A DNA stretch of 64,000 nt. Origin: Incurvaria masculella. Taxonomy: Eukaryota; Arthropoda; Insecta; Lepidoptera; Incurvariidae. Of the stretch, positions 53,365 to 64,000 are shown piece after piece. Position 1 is the stretch's first letter, and each line of letters begins with the position of its first letter. Made by a program: the position numbers and the translations under genes. Location of the stretch: NCBI GenBank assembly GCA_946894095.1, contig OX335656.1, positions 3,611,001-3,675,000 on the forward strand, written 5' to 3'. The notes under the pieces are model-generated. The model was not told the DNA's origin and made no database searches. It was given only the letters and a program-made list of their open reading frames with translations.

Positions 53365-56300
53365 TCAGAGCGAGCGTACTGCGATGTACCGCGCGGCTCG
53401 GTGCGTCGCGTGAACGACACCCAAGATGGCCGCCACGGTAAGCAGGCTCGCCACCGAGAGCGCGCTCGCAGCCAAGTCGTACAGCAGCTTCGGCGAGAAG
53501 ACGGACCACACGAAGAGATGGTGACGGAAGCCGGCGGCTATGCACGCGTACGCGGCGAGCGAGTACGCTCGCACCAGCGAGAGGACGCTCATGGTCAGCC
53601 ACACCGCGCGCTTGTACCTGAGGAGATATAACGCATGGAGTCAGTGACCATAGAAGCATGGGAAGAATCGAAACTCGTTGAAATGTCGGCAGCGTAGCCA
53701 CGACTTAGTGGAAACCGTCTAACTCTAACATTGTTTATGTTTCAACTCCTGTCCTTCCATACTCGCTGATGGCAACAAACCAGACAGCTTTACTGTAACA
53801 CCACAGATAACAAGTGCGAGTCGGACTCGCACACGAAGGGTTCCGTACCATCGTAAAAAAAAAACACTTTCCCGGAGGGGTTGGCAGAGATGATATAGCG
53901 CCATACGGTACGATCACTGCACATGTATTTCGCTTTATCATACATACATGCTCTACGATTTCAGGTGTTACGTACCAGACCTTTACGAAGAATTACATCG
54001 ATTTAGTCACTGTATGTTCTCCTAGGCCGCCCGGGCACGATTCTTCTGCTCGTCTCAAATTTATTTCGTAATTTTTTGTTGACCCATTCGTTCCATATGT
54101 CCAAACTACCTTAGCACTCCGTTCTCAATTCTCGTCACAACATTTTTCAATTGACACTGCTCCCCAGTAAGTCTAACTTAGATTAACTCCACAGACGCAT
54201 TTTTGCTGCATTTATTCTACATTCGTGCCTCTTCTGCCATACACAAGTCTCGTTTTAATACATAAGTGTAGGTTGTGTAAAAAAAATCTATAAAATTTAT
54301 GATTCCGAATTTTGTCGGAAATAACCTAAATAATCTCAAAGACAATCATCCACGATCAGTGGAATTGTGTCCATAAACATGTTAAGGTAACGCCGTGACT
54401 CACTCAGCCCACGTGTCGTGCTGCGCGGCGATCATGCAGAAGAGCGCCATGGCGGCGAGCGCGGGGCCCGCGTACGAGTGCAGCCCCAGCCGGACGGCGA
54501 CCGCCACTGGCGAGTACTCGCGCAGCCCGATGTAGCCCGCGCCGAGGTCCACCGATGCCAGGCTGTTGGAGTTGCCCTGCCGATGTGCAAACATTGAAAA
54601 CATTGTATAACTGTTTAGTGGATGATCTGGGTTTATTAGTAACAGGGATAGAGTGTGTTTGAACAGCTAGTGTTAACTTGATATTTTTCGTCGCATCCAT
54701 TAAATGGGCATATTTCATGGATACCACATATTCAAAAGTCCATGGATAGCGTTGTAATTCACAATCCGGAATACATTAAATATCAACCAATAAATATCAA
54801 TGATATTTTGAATTGCAATGATATTACTTAATTTTTTGTTAAAATGTAACATTTTCATCATGCCTACCTAGTTCTGGCAGTGACGGGAGATGGCGCTGGT
54901 TAGAAATGTCATAAAAATAAGCAGTTTTGGTCATGCTATATTACTGTTTTTTTTTCTGTGCATAGTATAATATATATACTATGCACAGAAAAATAAAATT
55001 ATATAATAGTTTGAAAATGACAGTTCCGTGTTCCACGAGAATCTTTTAGGGGATTATTTCAAGAGACTAGGAGATCTCATCTGAGTTGATTGTTTTATGG
55101 AATAAGTTTTTAGATAATACAAAATAAAGTTCTGGTTCCCCATTTTTTTCTTTTAACTGAGCTACGCTACCCACGAGCACGCCACGACTTGACATTTATG
55201 TATGTTGTATGACGTTAGTCTATCCCTACTATCCTTTGTCTATGACGTCACCTGATAGAAGAAGAACAGCCACCCGATCCAGTGGTGCAGCAGCGCGTGC
55301 GCGAGCGCGTCGAGCGCGCGGCGCCGCGGCGCGGCGGCGGCGGCGGCACGCGCGGCGGAGGGGAGCACGTCGCGCCGCGTGCACGCCGCGGCGAGCGCGC
55401 ACGTCGCGATCGCGCCCGGCACGAGCGGCACGTTGTGCGGCCGCGCGAGCAGCGTCAGCGTCAGCGCGAGCGTGTTGAGCGCGACGTGCGAGAGCGAGCG
55501 GGCGAACTTCAGCTTCACCTCGTCGGCGGTCAGGGTGTCCTCTACCACCACCTGGAGTGGTTTGCATTTAGTACAGGTATTTTTTTTTCTATTGATTTGG
55601 TTAGGGCTATAGCCATATTTGGCTATGCCAGCCCCATAGTAACTATTTGTGTTTACTGATTGCTGTGCAGGACAAGAGAATTATTAAAAAAAAGTAGTCA
55701 CAATCTGGAACTCTTCACTATGTGGTTTTTTACTGTCAATTGAATGAAGACAAGGAAAGAGAAGTGTAGGTGACGAAATAACGAAGAAGCATAGGAGAAT
55801 TCCCAAATCGTATCTTTACGATAGTTTATATTTATTATTTAAACATATTTTAAACTATCAGAAGTGGATGCCAAACATTCTACCCAGTAAGAAAGGTTAT
55901 GTGGATATGACATAAACGTTTCTGATTGGTGCAGAATCGATCGAATACTCTCACATATTTTCTCACATCTCAGGCCGGTTCTGACCGGCCTGTAAGAAAT
56001 ACTTAATCAATCTGGTATCCCAAGCCCAGGCACGATAATTCTGCTCACACATATCATCAGGCCAAATCCAGCCTTGAAAACTGTCTTTTGTGATGCATGA
56101 AAATGATAGAGAAAATACGGACCAAAAAAACATCTACACAAACACATAACCTATTAAAAAACTGGTCAAAACCTTAATTTCAATAAAAAATATTAATTAC
56201 ACCCTGACCCAAATTTTCTATTCTAGGATCTATAAAGCAATTATTTTAAGATTTCCCTTTTTTTTTTTATTTCTTTTATTTATTTATTATGTTGCGAGTT

Positions 56301-59300
56301 GTCAACCAACCTCCTGCTCGTAGCTCTCGTAGTCCTCGCTCTTCTCCTTCCGCCGCCTGTAGACGAACGCGTCGCCATCGGCGGTAGGTGCATCGTACAC
56401 CCGAGCGTGCGCGCAGAGCGTGTCCCGACAGCACCGCCGGTATGCGCCTAAGAAGGTGAGCGTCTCGAAGACGACCTGCGCCGCCATCAGCCCCCAGAAC
56501 ACGTTCACGACGTGCACGGGGTCCCACGCCAGGAGGGAGGCGTGCGGCGCGGGCAGCGCGCCCGTGACGACCCGGTAGAAGAGTATGCACGCGGTGGCGA
56601 CGATCGTTATGGCCGTGTTCATCTGGAACATGTTGTTCGTGTGGCGGAGGTTCCATATGCAGATGACGAAGGTGGCCGCCATGGCTGAAAAGGGAAATTT
56701 GAGAGTTAGCGATGATATTGCAAGAAGAAGAAGGTTGGTTCCATCGCATTGATTGAAATAATTTGACATTCGGATAGGTTATGTACAGACAGAGCTGGTA
56801 TTAGTGATAGTTAATACTCGTAGTCCCGGTCACGACTACATTAGGGAAAGTTGGAACTTAGAACTATCTCAGAGCAGGTTTCCTTTTGGGTTAGCGAAGA
56901 AGTCAAATAGGCTGGTAGTATGATACGGTCGAGCACCATAACCGGCCTAAATGATGATATGAGTCAGTTGAGCACTGTAGCAGGCCTACATTTTTCCTGT
57001 CCCACTGGTCAGTATGATTCGGTCGAGCACTGTAGCAGGCTTACATTTTTCCTGTCCCAACGGTCACTATGATTCGGTCGAGCACTGTAGCAGGCTTACA
57101 TTTTTCCTGTCCCAACGGTCACTATGATTCGGTCGAGCACTGTAGCAGGCTTACATTTTTCCTGTCCCAACGGTCACTATGATTCGGTCGAGCACTGTAG
57201 CAGGCTTACATTTTTCCTGTCCCAACGGTCACTATGATTCGGTCGAGCACTGTAGCAGGCTTACATTTTTCCTGTCCCAACGGTCACTATGATTCGGTCG
57301 AGCTCTGTAGCAGGCTTACATTTTTCCTGACCCAACGGTCACTATGATTCGGTCGAGCACTGTAGCAGGCTTACATTTTTCCTGTCCCAACGGTCACTAT
57401 GATTCGGTCGAGCACTGTAGCAGGCTTACATTTTTCCTGTCTCACCGGTCAGTATGATTCGGTCGAATATTGAAACAGGCCTAAACGTTGCCTGTCCCAC
57501 CTGTCAGTATGATTCGGTCGAGCACTGTAGCAGGCCTTCATTTTTTCTGTCCCACCTGTCAGTATGACTTGATCGAGCACTGTAGCAGGCCTAAATGTTT
57601 CCTGTCCCCATATGTCAGTGTGAGTAGGTTTAGTACTCTAGCAGGTAAACTCTTTAGTATTCTAGCAGGTAAACTCTTGTCCCACCTGTCAGTTTGAGCC
57701 GATCGAGCATTGACAGGCAAAAATGTTCCGTGACTCACCTGTCAGTAATAGTCGGTCGAGCACTGTACCAGTCCTAAATGTTCCCCTGTCTCACCTGTCA
57801 GTATGAGTCGGTCGAACATAGAAACAGGCCTAAATATTCCATGTCCCACCTGTCAGTATAAGTCGGCAGAGCAGTGTAGTTGGCCTAAATGTGCCATGTC
57901 CCACCTGTCAGCATGAGCGCCTGCAGGTAGACATGGTTGGCGGGCTCATTCAGCCAGTCCGCCGTGTCTGGGAGGAACGCCCAGCGATCTCCAGTCTGGT
58001 TAAGTGTGCGGAGGAACCTGTGAAGATACCACCAGCACAAATATAGTAAAAACTCCGATTAGACTTTCAGATATGTGGATATTTTGTTTATCATTGATAG
58101 ATCCGAGACCCTTTTTCCATATATTTTTTATGTTTTTCAGTAACAAATTTCTTAACATAACATTACAAGTTTTAAGAATAAAAATGGAAACTGTTAGAAG
58201 AACTGTTTAATATTTGTGATGACCTGAAATGTAGTTGGTTTGTCGAAACACATATTCTGTGGCACACACGCTTTTGTACGAATCTGTGACGATCGTCATT
58301 AGAGAATAGTGTTTTTGTTCTAATTTGGAATCTGGAAGTATCTGTTAAGTTTTAATTGCAAGTTTGTGTCTGACATGGTGGCAGGGGCCAGAGCTATATT
58401 TTTTTGATATTATGTTTTTATGTTTATTTATTGTTGTATTACGTGCGTGTCGTGGATAGCGCAAGGTGGTGCCGTTAAAAAAAATGATAGGAATCATCAG
58501 TGGGCAGACTGGCCAATCCGATCAACGCATCGAGTTTTTTTTTATTTCATTTGCACAATAAAGGACAAGTTCCAGGGCAGGAGTCTGCAGCTGATGCTCT
58601 CAACAGCCTCTCGCAGCCGATGCTTGACCCGCGGCTCTGTGGCGCCAGCGCACTGTCGCATAGCTCAAAGTGCTGCACGTTATAGTATGCACAGCGTCAG
58701 AGTGCTCCCCGGGGTGCTCCACGTTCTTCCCCCTCCCCCAACCTGTGTAGCGCCACCAGCAGCAGCCAGCAGGGCAGCAGCGTGGTGCCGACACTCTCGG
58801 CGGCCTCGCGCAGCCGCGGCTTGTCCTGCAGCTCCGTGGCGCCCGCGTGGCGCCGCGTCGCGTAGCCCACGAGCGCGCCGCCCGTGCGCGCCAGCACGCA
58901 CAGCGTCAGCGTGCTCCAGAGGAAGCGCCACGTCTGGTGCTCCTCCTCGATGAAGCTCGTGCCGACGAACGTGACGCCGTGCGCGGCGGTCCCGCCGATG
59001 AGGAGATAGTCGATCACCTGGACACCAATAGGCAAAAATACGTTTGACGTATGAAAGTAAGGCAGGAAGAAGACCGCGGCGAACAAAACGGAACAGACAG
59101 GAAATGCACTGTCCACATTAAAAAAACCGGAACCAACCGATCCTCTAGGTCCTTTAGGATCGGTAAACTATGGAATGCACTCCCTGTCGAATTATTTCCC
59201 CCAAAGTACAACCTGGGATCCTTAAAACATGGTGTGAAGAAGCACCTGTTCGGCCGGCATGTTTTTAGCAGCCCTCTCAAAAGTTCCAAAGCTCATGGGC

Positions 59301-62300
59301 GTCACCGGGCACATTAAGAGGTCCTGGCGTACGCCATATGCCGCGCTTTACATAAAAAAAGAAAAAAAAAGAAGACGTGATGAATCGCCAGGAAATTCAT
59401 GCTGGCGTACCCCAAGGAAGTGTTCTGGGCCCTATCTTGTATTTACTGCGTACAGCGGATTTACTTCTATCCGAGGGAGCAGTAACCGGAACCTTCGCAT
59501 ACGACACAGCCGCCCTTGCCATTAATGAAAATCACTTAAAAGCATCAGCCAAAGTACGTCGGATGAAAGCAGTGGTTCCGTACCGCTGAGGGCCGGAAGG
59601 ACTGGAGAAAAATTGGAGAGGCGTATGTCCAGCAGTGGACGCAAACACGCCGACTGACTGGCAGTAAAAAGGAGTTCAAAAGATGGCTTACATTCATCTC
59701 CTTAAACGTGTCCTGATCGACCGTTCTCTCGATTCCGGCCTTCACGACGAAGAACGCGCACGTCATCGCGGCGACCACGGCCGCGGCGATCGGCGTCCAG
59801 GTGCCGTCGACGCTGCACACGGGGCTCGCGGTCTCCGCGACGGCGCACGCGAGCGTCACGGCGGCGGCGGAGACCGCGTACACGACGGCGAAGGCGAGCG
59901 CGGCGCCGGCGGGCCGCGGCGCGCGGTGCGAGCGCGCCGGGCGCTCTGCGCCGCACACCGCGTGCAGCGTCACCGCCAAAAGACCGCCCGTGATCTGCGA
60001 GTGTGGGTTTTAGTTAGTTAGTTTTTTTCTTCTTTGTTATTTCTGTACAGATGCCATCTGCACTGTTGACTGTATTGATCATCTCATTTGTGTGCCTTAT
60101 GCTGTTTTTTTTTTCTGTCATGATAGGCCGAGAGAAACTCGGCAGTCTCTTTCCTCTTCGTGTGGCTCCATTTGCAGGTTAATTGAATCGTGTTAGTAGA
60201 CTGGGTATACTGTCTTTTCAGTCTCGAGAATTGTATCCTGGCCGATCTCATTAGATCCTTTGCCCTAGTTGGGCAAAATGTTTTCTACGCTAAGCCGACT
60301 TCACAAAGAGGCCACTGTGCGTAACAAAAGTGACTATGTAAGCCATCCCAGCTCGTCCCAGAAGTTCAGCATACCCTTTACATTCCCACAGGCCTCTGTA
60401 AGGGACCCGGTGCTCCCAGGGTCTGCGCCCGATGGTCGGCCACACTCTTGCACTCCAACAGTACATGGGTGGTTGTTTCCGTTTGTGTGGGTCTTATAAA
60501 GGCGCCTTCTCGAATTGGCTAGATGTGTGGAGTTGAAGTGACAGCTAGTACATACAATAGACGAATTCTCATTTACGTGCTGAAAGAAGCTCGAAGCACA
60601 ACAGTTACATCAAACTTACGGTAAAAATACACAAAAAGGGGAATGAGAAATTGGTTTCTCCTACAGTTCCTCCTCCCGTAATCAATAGCTCCTACTAACA
60701 CAATATTTAAGATTATACCTACAAACATTTATTTAACGCTTCATCTGAACTGTGGACTGCAGGAGAACTCCAAATTATGGGTATAGAGCAGATGGCGAAA
60801 TTGGTAGACGCAATACCCGCGAATGGTATGTTTTACTGGTTCGGGTCCAGCCTTGCAGTATATTCGTAAAGTAGTTCTTTTTAGTGGAATCTTTCTTTAA
60901 TTAATTTGTCCTGGCTTCACGGTCTATTACACATTACAAGGAGTGTCATACATACCTATGACACTCCTTGAAATAAGCGACGTACCTGCTTAAGTAAATA
61001 TACTTTTTCGTACTAAGCATGTATGTCGCTTATTCAAAGGAGCGGAATTTTCTTTAATTAATTTGTCCTTGCTTCACGGTCGATTATAGATACATACATG
61101 TCACGTACCTGCTTAGTACGGAACAGTATATTCACTTAACGACTGTACTGTCTATGGATGATGAAGAACAACAAACGATCTCACCATGAGCATGACAATG
61201 ACGCCGAGCGACATGGCGAACAAGTCAAACTTGACCGTCGACTCGGCGAGCAGCTTGCCCATCTCGTCGAGCGCCTGCTCGTAGGAACGCCTCGCCTGCC
61301 GCGCCACCCCGGCCTGCGCCTGCCCGCCCGCGAGGTACTCCGCGAACTGCTCCTCGGCGCGCCGGAACTGCCGGTAGCACTCTGTCGGTGAGGTAATTTA
61401 CGTTCGGTCAATGGCTGAAAAAGAAATGTCATTTTGACAACTGTCAGTTCGTTCATTTTCGCTGTGTTGTCATGTTTGCCGTGTTTCATTTCATAGATAT
61501 TACGATATCGAGAAAGTGAGAATTTTAACCAGAAATCAGCTAATATCCGACCAAAGGAACCTCAATCTCATACTCAAGACAACAGACGGTAATGATCTAT
61601 GAACGAACGGTGGGTGAGCAGCGAGAATAGGGAATTAAAATTCTGTCAGAATAAATTATAGTAAGTATAGCCAGGTTTTCTTAAGTGTCCGAACATGGAT
61701 GACAATACCACACCTACTGTCATATTAGCCCAATAAACCTCATGGAAACTTGGTGCCGTACCAGGACCTGTCTTTTATTGCATGGCTACATTGAACTGGG
61801 TGGAAAACATGGACAATTCTCATTGTCGCTTCGACCATCGTCAATTCACGCGATGGTACCAACACAGCTGTGATCAACCGTTCCACCTAGTAAGGAACAT
61901 GGAATGACCACGAACGGATCTCTCAGTCGCCTGGAGCGCGCCCACTCCTCTTGTAGCGAGGCCTAAATACCTCTCTCCTGCAGCGCGGCGCGGCCTATCT
62001 TGGCGGTGAGCGCGTCGGCGTTCTCGCGCGCGTTGTAGTGCAGCAGGTAGAGGTGCTGGCGCGCGTCGGCGGGCAGCAGGGCGGGCAGCACGCGGCCCGT
62101 GCTGTCGGCGGGCAGCGGCGCCCGCAGCAGGTACGCGAGCGAGGGCGCTATGTCCGTCTGGGCGACCGTCGGTCCCGGACGCTCCCTGCCGTACCAGTGT
62201 GTCATGAAGAGGACTGAGGTGAACGCAGTTTTATTCGTTTGTTATGCAACTTCCCAAGGATGGCTAATACCAAACCAGTCATGATATTAGCCCACACATC

Positions 62301-62769
62301 CACTTTTTTATCTGTTGGTACCAACCTGGGCGGGATTAACGCGCACTGACTTGCCTTGCATACCAGAGATTTGGGTTAAAATCCCCGCCCGTTCACTGTC
62401 TTTCTCTTTCTATGTTGGATAAGTGCATTTCGTCACGATAGTCACCTGGTCGATGGCTCGCAAATGCGGTGTGTTGGACTTATATCTTGACTAGTTGCAT
62501 AAAATACAACAATAATCTTGCTTTTTAGGGTTCCGTACTCCATACTACTTGTACGACGGTACGGATCCCTATGTGTGCGAGTCCGAATTGCACTTGACCG
62601 GTTTTTTTTTAAACAAAGATGGCGAGGGGACTGACTTGTGCGGACACTGGAAGCCGCCGGTCCTCGCGAGCAGCAGCGGCACGCGCAGCTCATCGGAGGT
62701 GGCGCCGCCGTGTCCGCCCGCCTCGCGCATGCCGTGGTCCCCGCACACCATCAGCACGCCCTGCCGCTC
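53365..62769 (-). CDS. PIGG: GPI ethanolamine phosphate transferase 2 (PIG-G), 3' ten exons
   Basis: ER membrane enzyme that adds ethanolamine phosphate to the second mannose of GPI anchors. Exons, 5' to 3': 62769-62636, 62185-61971, 61381-61185, 59994-59692, 59017-58743, 58017-57905, 56684-56311, 55551-55252, 54576-54404, 53617-53365. All GT/AG, phases close, giving 778 residues to the stop; the N-terminal 200-300 residues lie beyond 64000. First exon: alkaline-phosphatase metal motif VCGDHGM with GGHGG; then VAQTDIAPSLAYLL. The rest is multispanning membrane domain with PIG-G signatures: GTSFIEEEHQTWRFL, RTLNQTGDRWAFLPD, NSNSLASVDLGAGYIGL, RHHLFVWSVFSPKLLYD. The first junction is the least certain: donor GTCAGT with an acceptor at 62186, alternative acceptor at about 62216. 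Exon 55551-55252 is very GC-rich. Confidence 0.92.
53811..53862 (+). repeat. Repeat family R, short fragment
   Basis: AAGTGCGAGTCGGACTCGC and GAAGGGTTCCGTACCATCG only, then an A run. It lies in the last PIGG intron. Confidence 0.6.
54951..54991. repeat. Perfect short palindrome
   Basis: TTTTCTGTGCATAGTATA pairs exactly with TATACTATGCACAGAAAA around an AT-rich centre. In the PIGG intron between the GC-rich exon and the GNSNS exon. Confidence 0.7.
56910..57902. repeat. Minisatellite of about 55 bp, about 18 units, in a PIGG intron
   Basis: Unit words: TATGATTCGGTCGAGCACTG, TAGCAGGCTTACATTTTTCC, TGTCCCAACGGTCAC. Unit starts fall at 57013, 57068, 57123, 57178, 57233, 57288, 57343, 57398 and so on. 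The centre (57060-57450) is nearly identical from unit to unit, while the units toward 57900 are more diverged and carry CACCTGTCAG. The array ends exactly at the donor of PIGG exon 58017-57905, whose last bases are part of the repeat theme. Confidence 0.9.
59051..59660 (+). mobile_element. LINE fragments in a PIGG intron
   Basis: 59051-59320 encodes the SRSF...KLWNALPVELF, YNLGSLKHGVKKHL end also seen at 14280. 59377-59560 encodes an RT motif B (AGVPQGSVLGPILYL) followed by a changed YDTA at the YADD-like position. 59565-59660 holds a third tail type (GGAAGGACTGGAGAAAAATT, TGTCCAGCAGTGGACGCAAA). Three different truncated LINEs lie side by side in plus orientation. Confidence 0.65.
60001..60829. 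other. PIGG intron, unassigned part
   Basis: No coding exon fits the PIGG frame here. GGCCGATCTCATTAGATCC and neighbouring sequence have no second copy in the window. Confidence 0.4.
60830..61140. repeat. Palindromic MITE family, compound copy
   Basis: Contains TAGTTCTTTTTAGTGGAATC, TTTGTCCTGGCTTCACGGTC, AAATAAGCGACGTACCTGC and then a second half with the same theme (61030-61125). GGAGTGTCATACATACCTAT with ATGACACTCC forms a small palindrome near 60960. Same family as 44443-44591. Confidence 0.6.
61684..61965 (-). mobile_element. Decayed SINE in a PIGG intron
   Basis: Recognisable by GGATGACAATACCACACCTA, CCAGGACCTG and GCGATGGTACCAAC in minus orientation, with many differences from the reference copy. 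Its end lies within about 6 bp of the PIGG exon 62185-61971 donor. Confidence 0.55.
62241..62460. mobile_element. SINE pieces in opposite orientations
   Basis: 62241-62300 is the SINE tail in minus orientation (GGATGGCTAATACCA, GATATTAGCCC). 62360-62440 is a head in plus orientation (GGGTTAAAATCCCCGCCCG, TTGGATAAGTGCATTTCGTC). A composite of two fragments. Confidence 0.5.
62526..62612 (-). repeat. Repeat family R, short copy
   Basis: TTAGGGTTCCGTACTCC, TACGGATCCCTATG, TGTGCGAGTCCGA and TTGACCGGTTTTTTTTT in minus orientation; the middle is deleted. It ends about 24 bp from the PIGG exon 62769-62636 donor. Confidence 0.65.
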
Positions 62770-62799
62770 CTGGAAACAGTACTCCAATTTTTTGTATGC

Positions 62800-63340
62800 T
62801 CCGATCCTGTTCTCGCTGCGCCGCATTGCAGCTCCGGGGGCGCGGCTCGCGTTACCCGATGCACATAGAGTGGAGAAGGCGGCACGGGACACAAGAAGGC
62901 GTGAGCAGCTACAGGAAACCAGATTGGCTGTTTCTGTTATTTATTTATGATATAATTCTGTAGGCAGGAATAATATTAATAACATCGATTGTTGTTTTTT
63001 GTGTTTGTTGTAGAGACAGCACCATAACACATTTTTTTTTATGCATAGATTAAACAGACAGCCTTCCACTTTTTCCGGAGATGCGAAAACCATGCCAGTC
63101 GGCCAGGTGCTTCTTCTTAGCACCTTCTTTTCCCGACCCCAAAATAAAGGCTTCACAGGATCGGTTGGTTTTAGTTGCAGGAGGACAGTGAATGGGTGAT
63201 TCCTCCCAGCTACGCGTTGAGCGATGGTAGAAAGGGTACGGAGAAATAGCATTATGAGCCTACGAACGGTTGGCTCACCCACGTCCGCATGGCTGTGAAG
63301 ACCGCATAACCGGAAAGACGGAAGCACTTCATAACCAACA
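62800..63340. repeat. Repeat fragments in a PIGG intron
   Basis: 62810-62950 is a diverged arm of the inverted repeat at 9848-10229 (GGGACACAAG, AACCAGATTGGCTGTTTCTG). 62986-63033 matches 9765-9808 in reverse (TGTTGTAGAGACAGCACCAT). 63060-63180 is a minus-strand piece of the LINE family at 14280. No PIGG exon was found here. Confidence 0.5.
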
Positions 63341-63725
63341 GAGTGGTTGACGATTGGAACCAACTTCCAGAGGACATTATAAGTGCAAACAACACTAATC
63401 AATTTAAGAATCGTTTGGACGCTTATCTAAATAAATACATTTTTAAAATAAGTAACTAAGTGAACTGAAACCGATTAAGTGAAATAAAAAATTTTTAATA
63501 TATCAATGAACTATGTACTCGATTTAGACACATCAGCCTAGGCTGCCTGTCTAATATAAAATAAATAAATAAAACCAAAACTGACTTTCATAGATTACAA
63601 GGAAGTGACTAAGTGAACTACCATTAGAACAAAAAAAAACTGAAAAGTGATAAACCATACTTGAACATGATTTAGACACATCAGCCTAGGTTGCCTGTCT
63701 AATATAAAATAAATAAATAAATAAA
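63340..63725 (+). mobile_element. Two CR1-like LINE 3' ends in tandem
   Basis: The first (63340-63572) encodes RVVDDWNQLPEDII, NQFKNRLDAYLNKY and a stop, then a UTR with GACACATCAGCCTAGGCTGC and an AAAT-rich tail. The second (63576-63725) repeats only the UTR and tail. Both are plus strand and related to 33551-33775. Confidence 0.65.
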
Positions 63726-63730
63726 TGTTT

Positions 63731-63926
63731 TTAAACATACGCTAGGCCCTCACCTAATTGGCGCCCGAGGACGCCGTGGGCTTTCGAACTTTCTCGACGG
63801 GCTTCAAAACCATGCCGGCCGGACACGTGCTCCTTCACGCCAATGTTGTAGGACCCCAGGTTGTACTTCAGGAAAAATACCTCGGCAGTGGTGCATTCCA
63901 GTTTGTCGACTCTATTAATATCCATA
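63731..63926 (-). mobile_element. LINE 3' coding fragment at the window edge
   Basis: The minus strand reads KYNLGSYNIGVKEHVSGRHG, the same tail as at 14280 and 59051, with more changes. Directly right of it is a perfect hairpin. Confidence 0.5.
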
Positions 63927-63964
63927 TTTGCATCAGATTTAGGAAAACCTAAATCTGATGCAAA
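63927..63964. repeat. Perfect 17-bp hairpin with 4-nt loop
   Basis: TTTGCATCAGATTTAGG, loop AAAA, then the exact complement at 63948-63964. Origin unknown; such tight perfect hairpins are often unstable. Confidence 0.7.
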
Positions 63965-64000
63965 AGTGGTACCACAAGTGGAGAATAAAAACAAATGGTG

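Noticed and set aside
55209..55659. Plus-strand frames opposite the GC-rich PIGG exon
   Set aside because: Arg/Ala-rich shadows of the PIGG coding strand.
57488..57697. Open frame in the minisatellite
   Set aside because: It arises from the repeat unit lacking stops in one frame; no coding evidence.
57000..57900. Minisatellite as a tandem array of genes or tRNAs
   Set aside because: The units are 55 bp without Pol III boxes or stable cloverleaf potential; similarity to the PIGG exon edge explains them better.

Overview
This is eukaryotic nuclear DNA, most likely from a moth or butterfly. The genes are split into short exons with consensus GT/AG introns, the exons are often very GC-rich inside AT-rich surroundings, and the repeats are of lepidopteran type: an I-group LINE, CR1/jockey LINE debris, tRNA-headed SINEs, a mariner, Helitrons with the lepidopteran GC-rich 3' end, and many MITEs. 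Nothing bacterial or plasmid-like is visible. The species is inferred from repeat style and protein similarity recalled from families; no search was run.

Five host genes can be built from the sequence with every splice phase closing. (1) GINS3/Psf3 (+, 10747-14205, 4 exons, 198 aa), a subunit of the GINS replication complex. (2) A small heat shock protein of the l(2)efl type (+, 18215-19219) with an unusually long C-terminal tail. (3) Cdk5 (-, 26017-28987, 2 exons, 297 aa). (4) An FKBP8/FKBP38 (Drosophila zonda) orthologue (+, 31907-46849, 6 exons, 436 aa) with a degenerate prolyl isomerase domain, TPRs and a C-terminal membrane anchor. (5) The 3' ten exons of PIGG, GPI ethanolamine phosphate transferase 2 (-, 53365-62769, continuing beyond the right edge). 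Cdk5 and FKBP8 are divergent; FKBP8 and PIGG converge. They share no obvious pathway (replication, chaperone, kinase, mitochondrial/ER chaperone, GPI-anchor synthesis), so this is an ordinary mixed gene neighbourhood.

Left part (1-10.7 kb): a full-length, apparently recent I-group LINE (1135-7255) with a 13-bp target-site duplication and two long open ORFs, then older retroelement debris and a 382-bp inverted repeat. Middle (14-31 kb): the heat shock gene, LINE and SINE fragments, two near-identical copies of a long-TIR element, a nearly intact mariner (23481-24765) and Cdk5. 32-47 kb: FKBP8, whose introns are filled with nested insertions, including TTAA-flanked MITEs and Helitrons; repeats sit directly against two of its splice acceptors. 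47-53 kb: MITEs and two full SINEs, one with a 5S-rRNA-like head. 53-64 kb: PIGG, with an approximately 55-bp minisatellite that appears to have grown out of one of its own splice donor sites.

Most striking points: the PIGG minisatellite carrying repeated decoy 5' splice sites; one SINE body joined to tRNA-like or 5S-like heads; three TTAA-bounded members of one MITE family; and the approximately 170-residue tail on the small heat shock protein. No genuinely new multi-gene system was seen.
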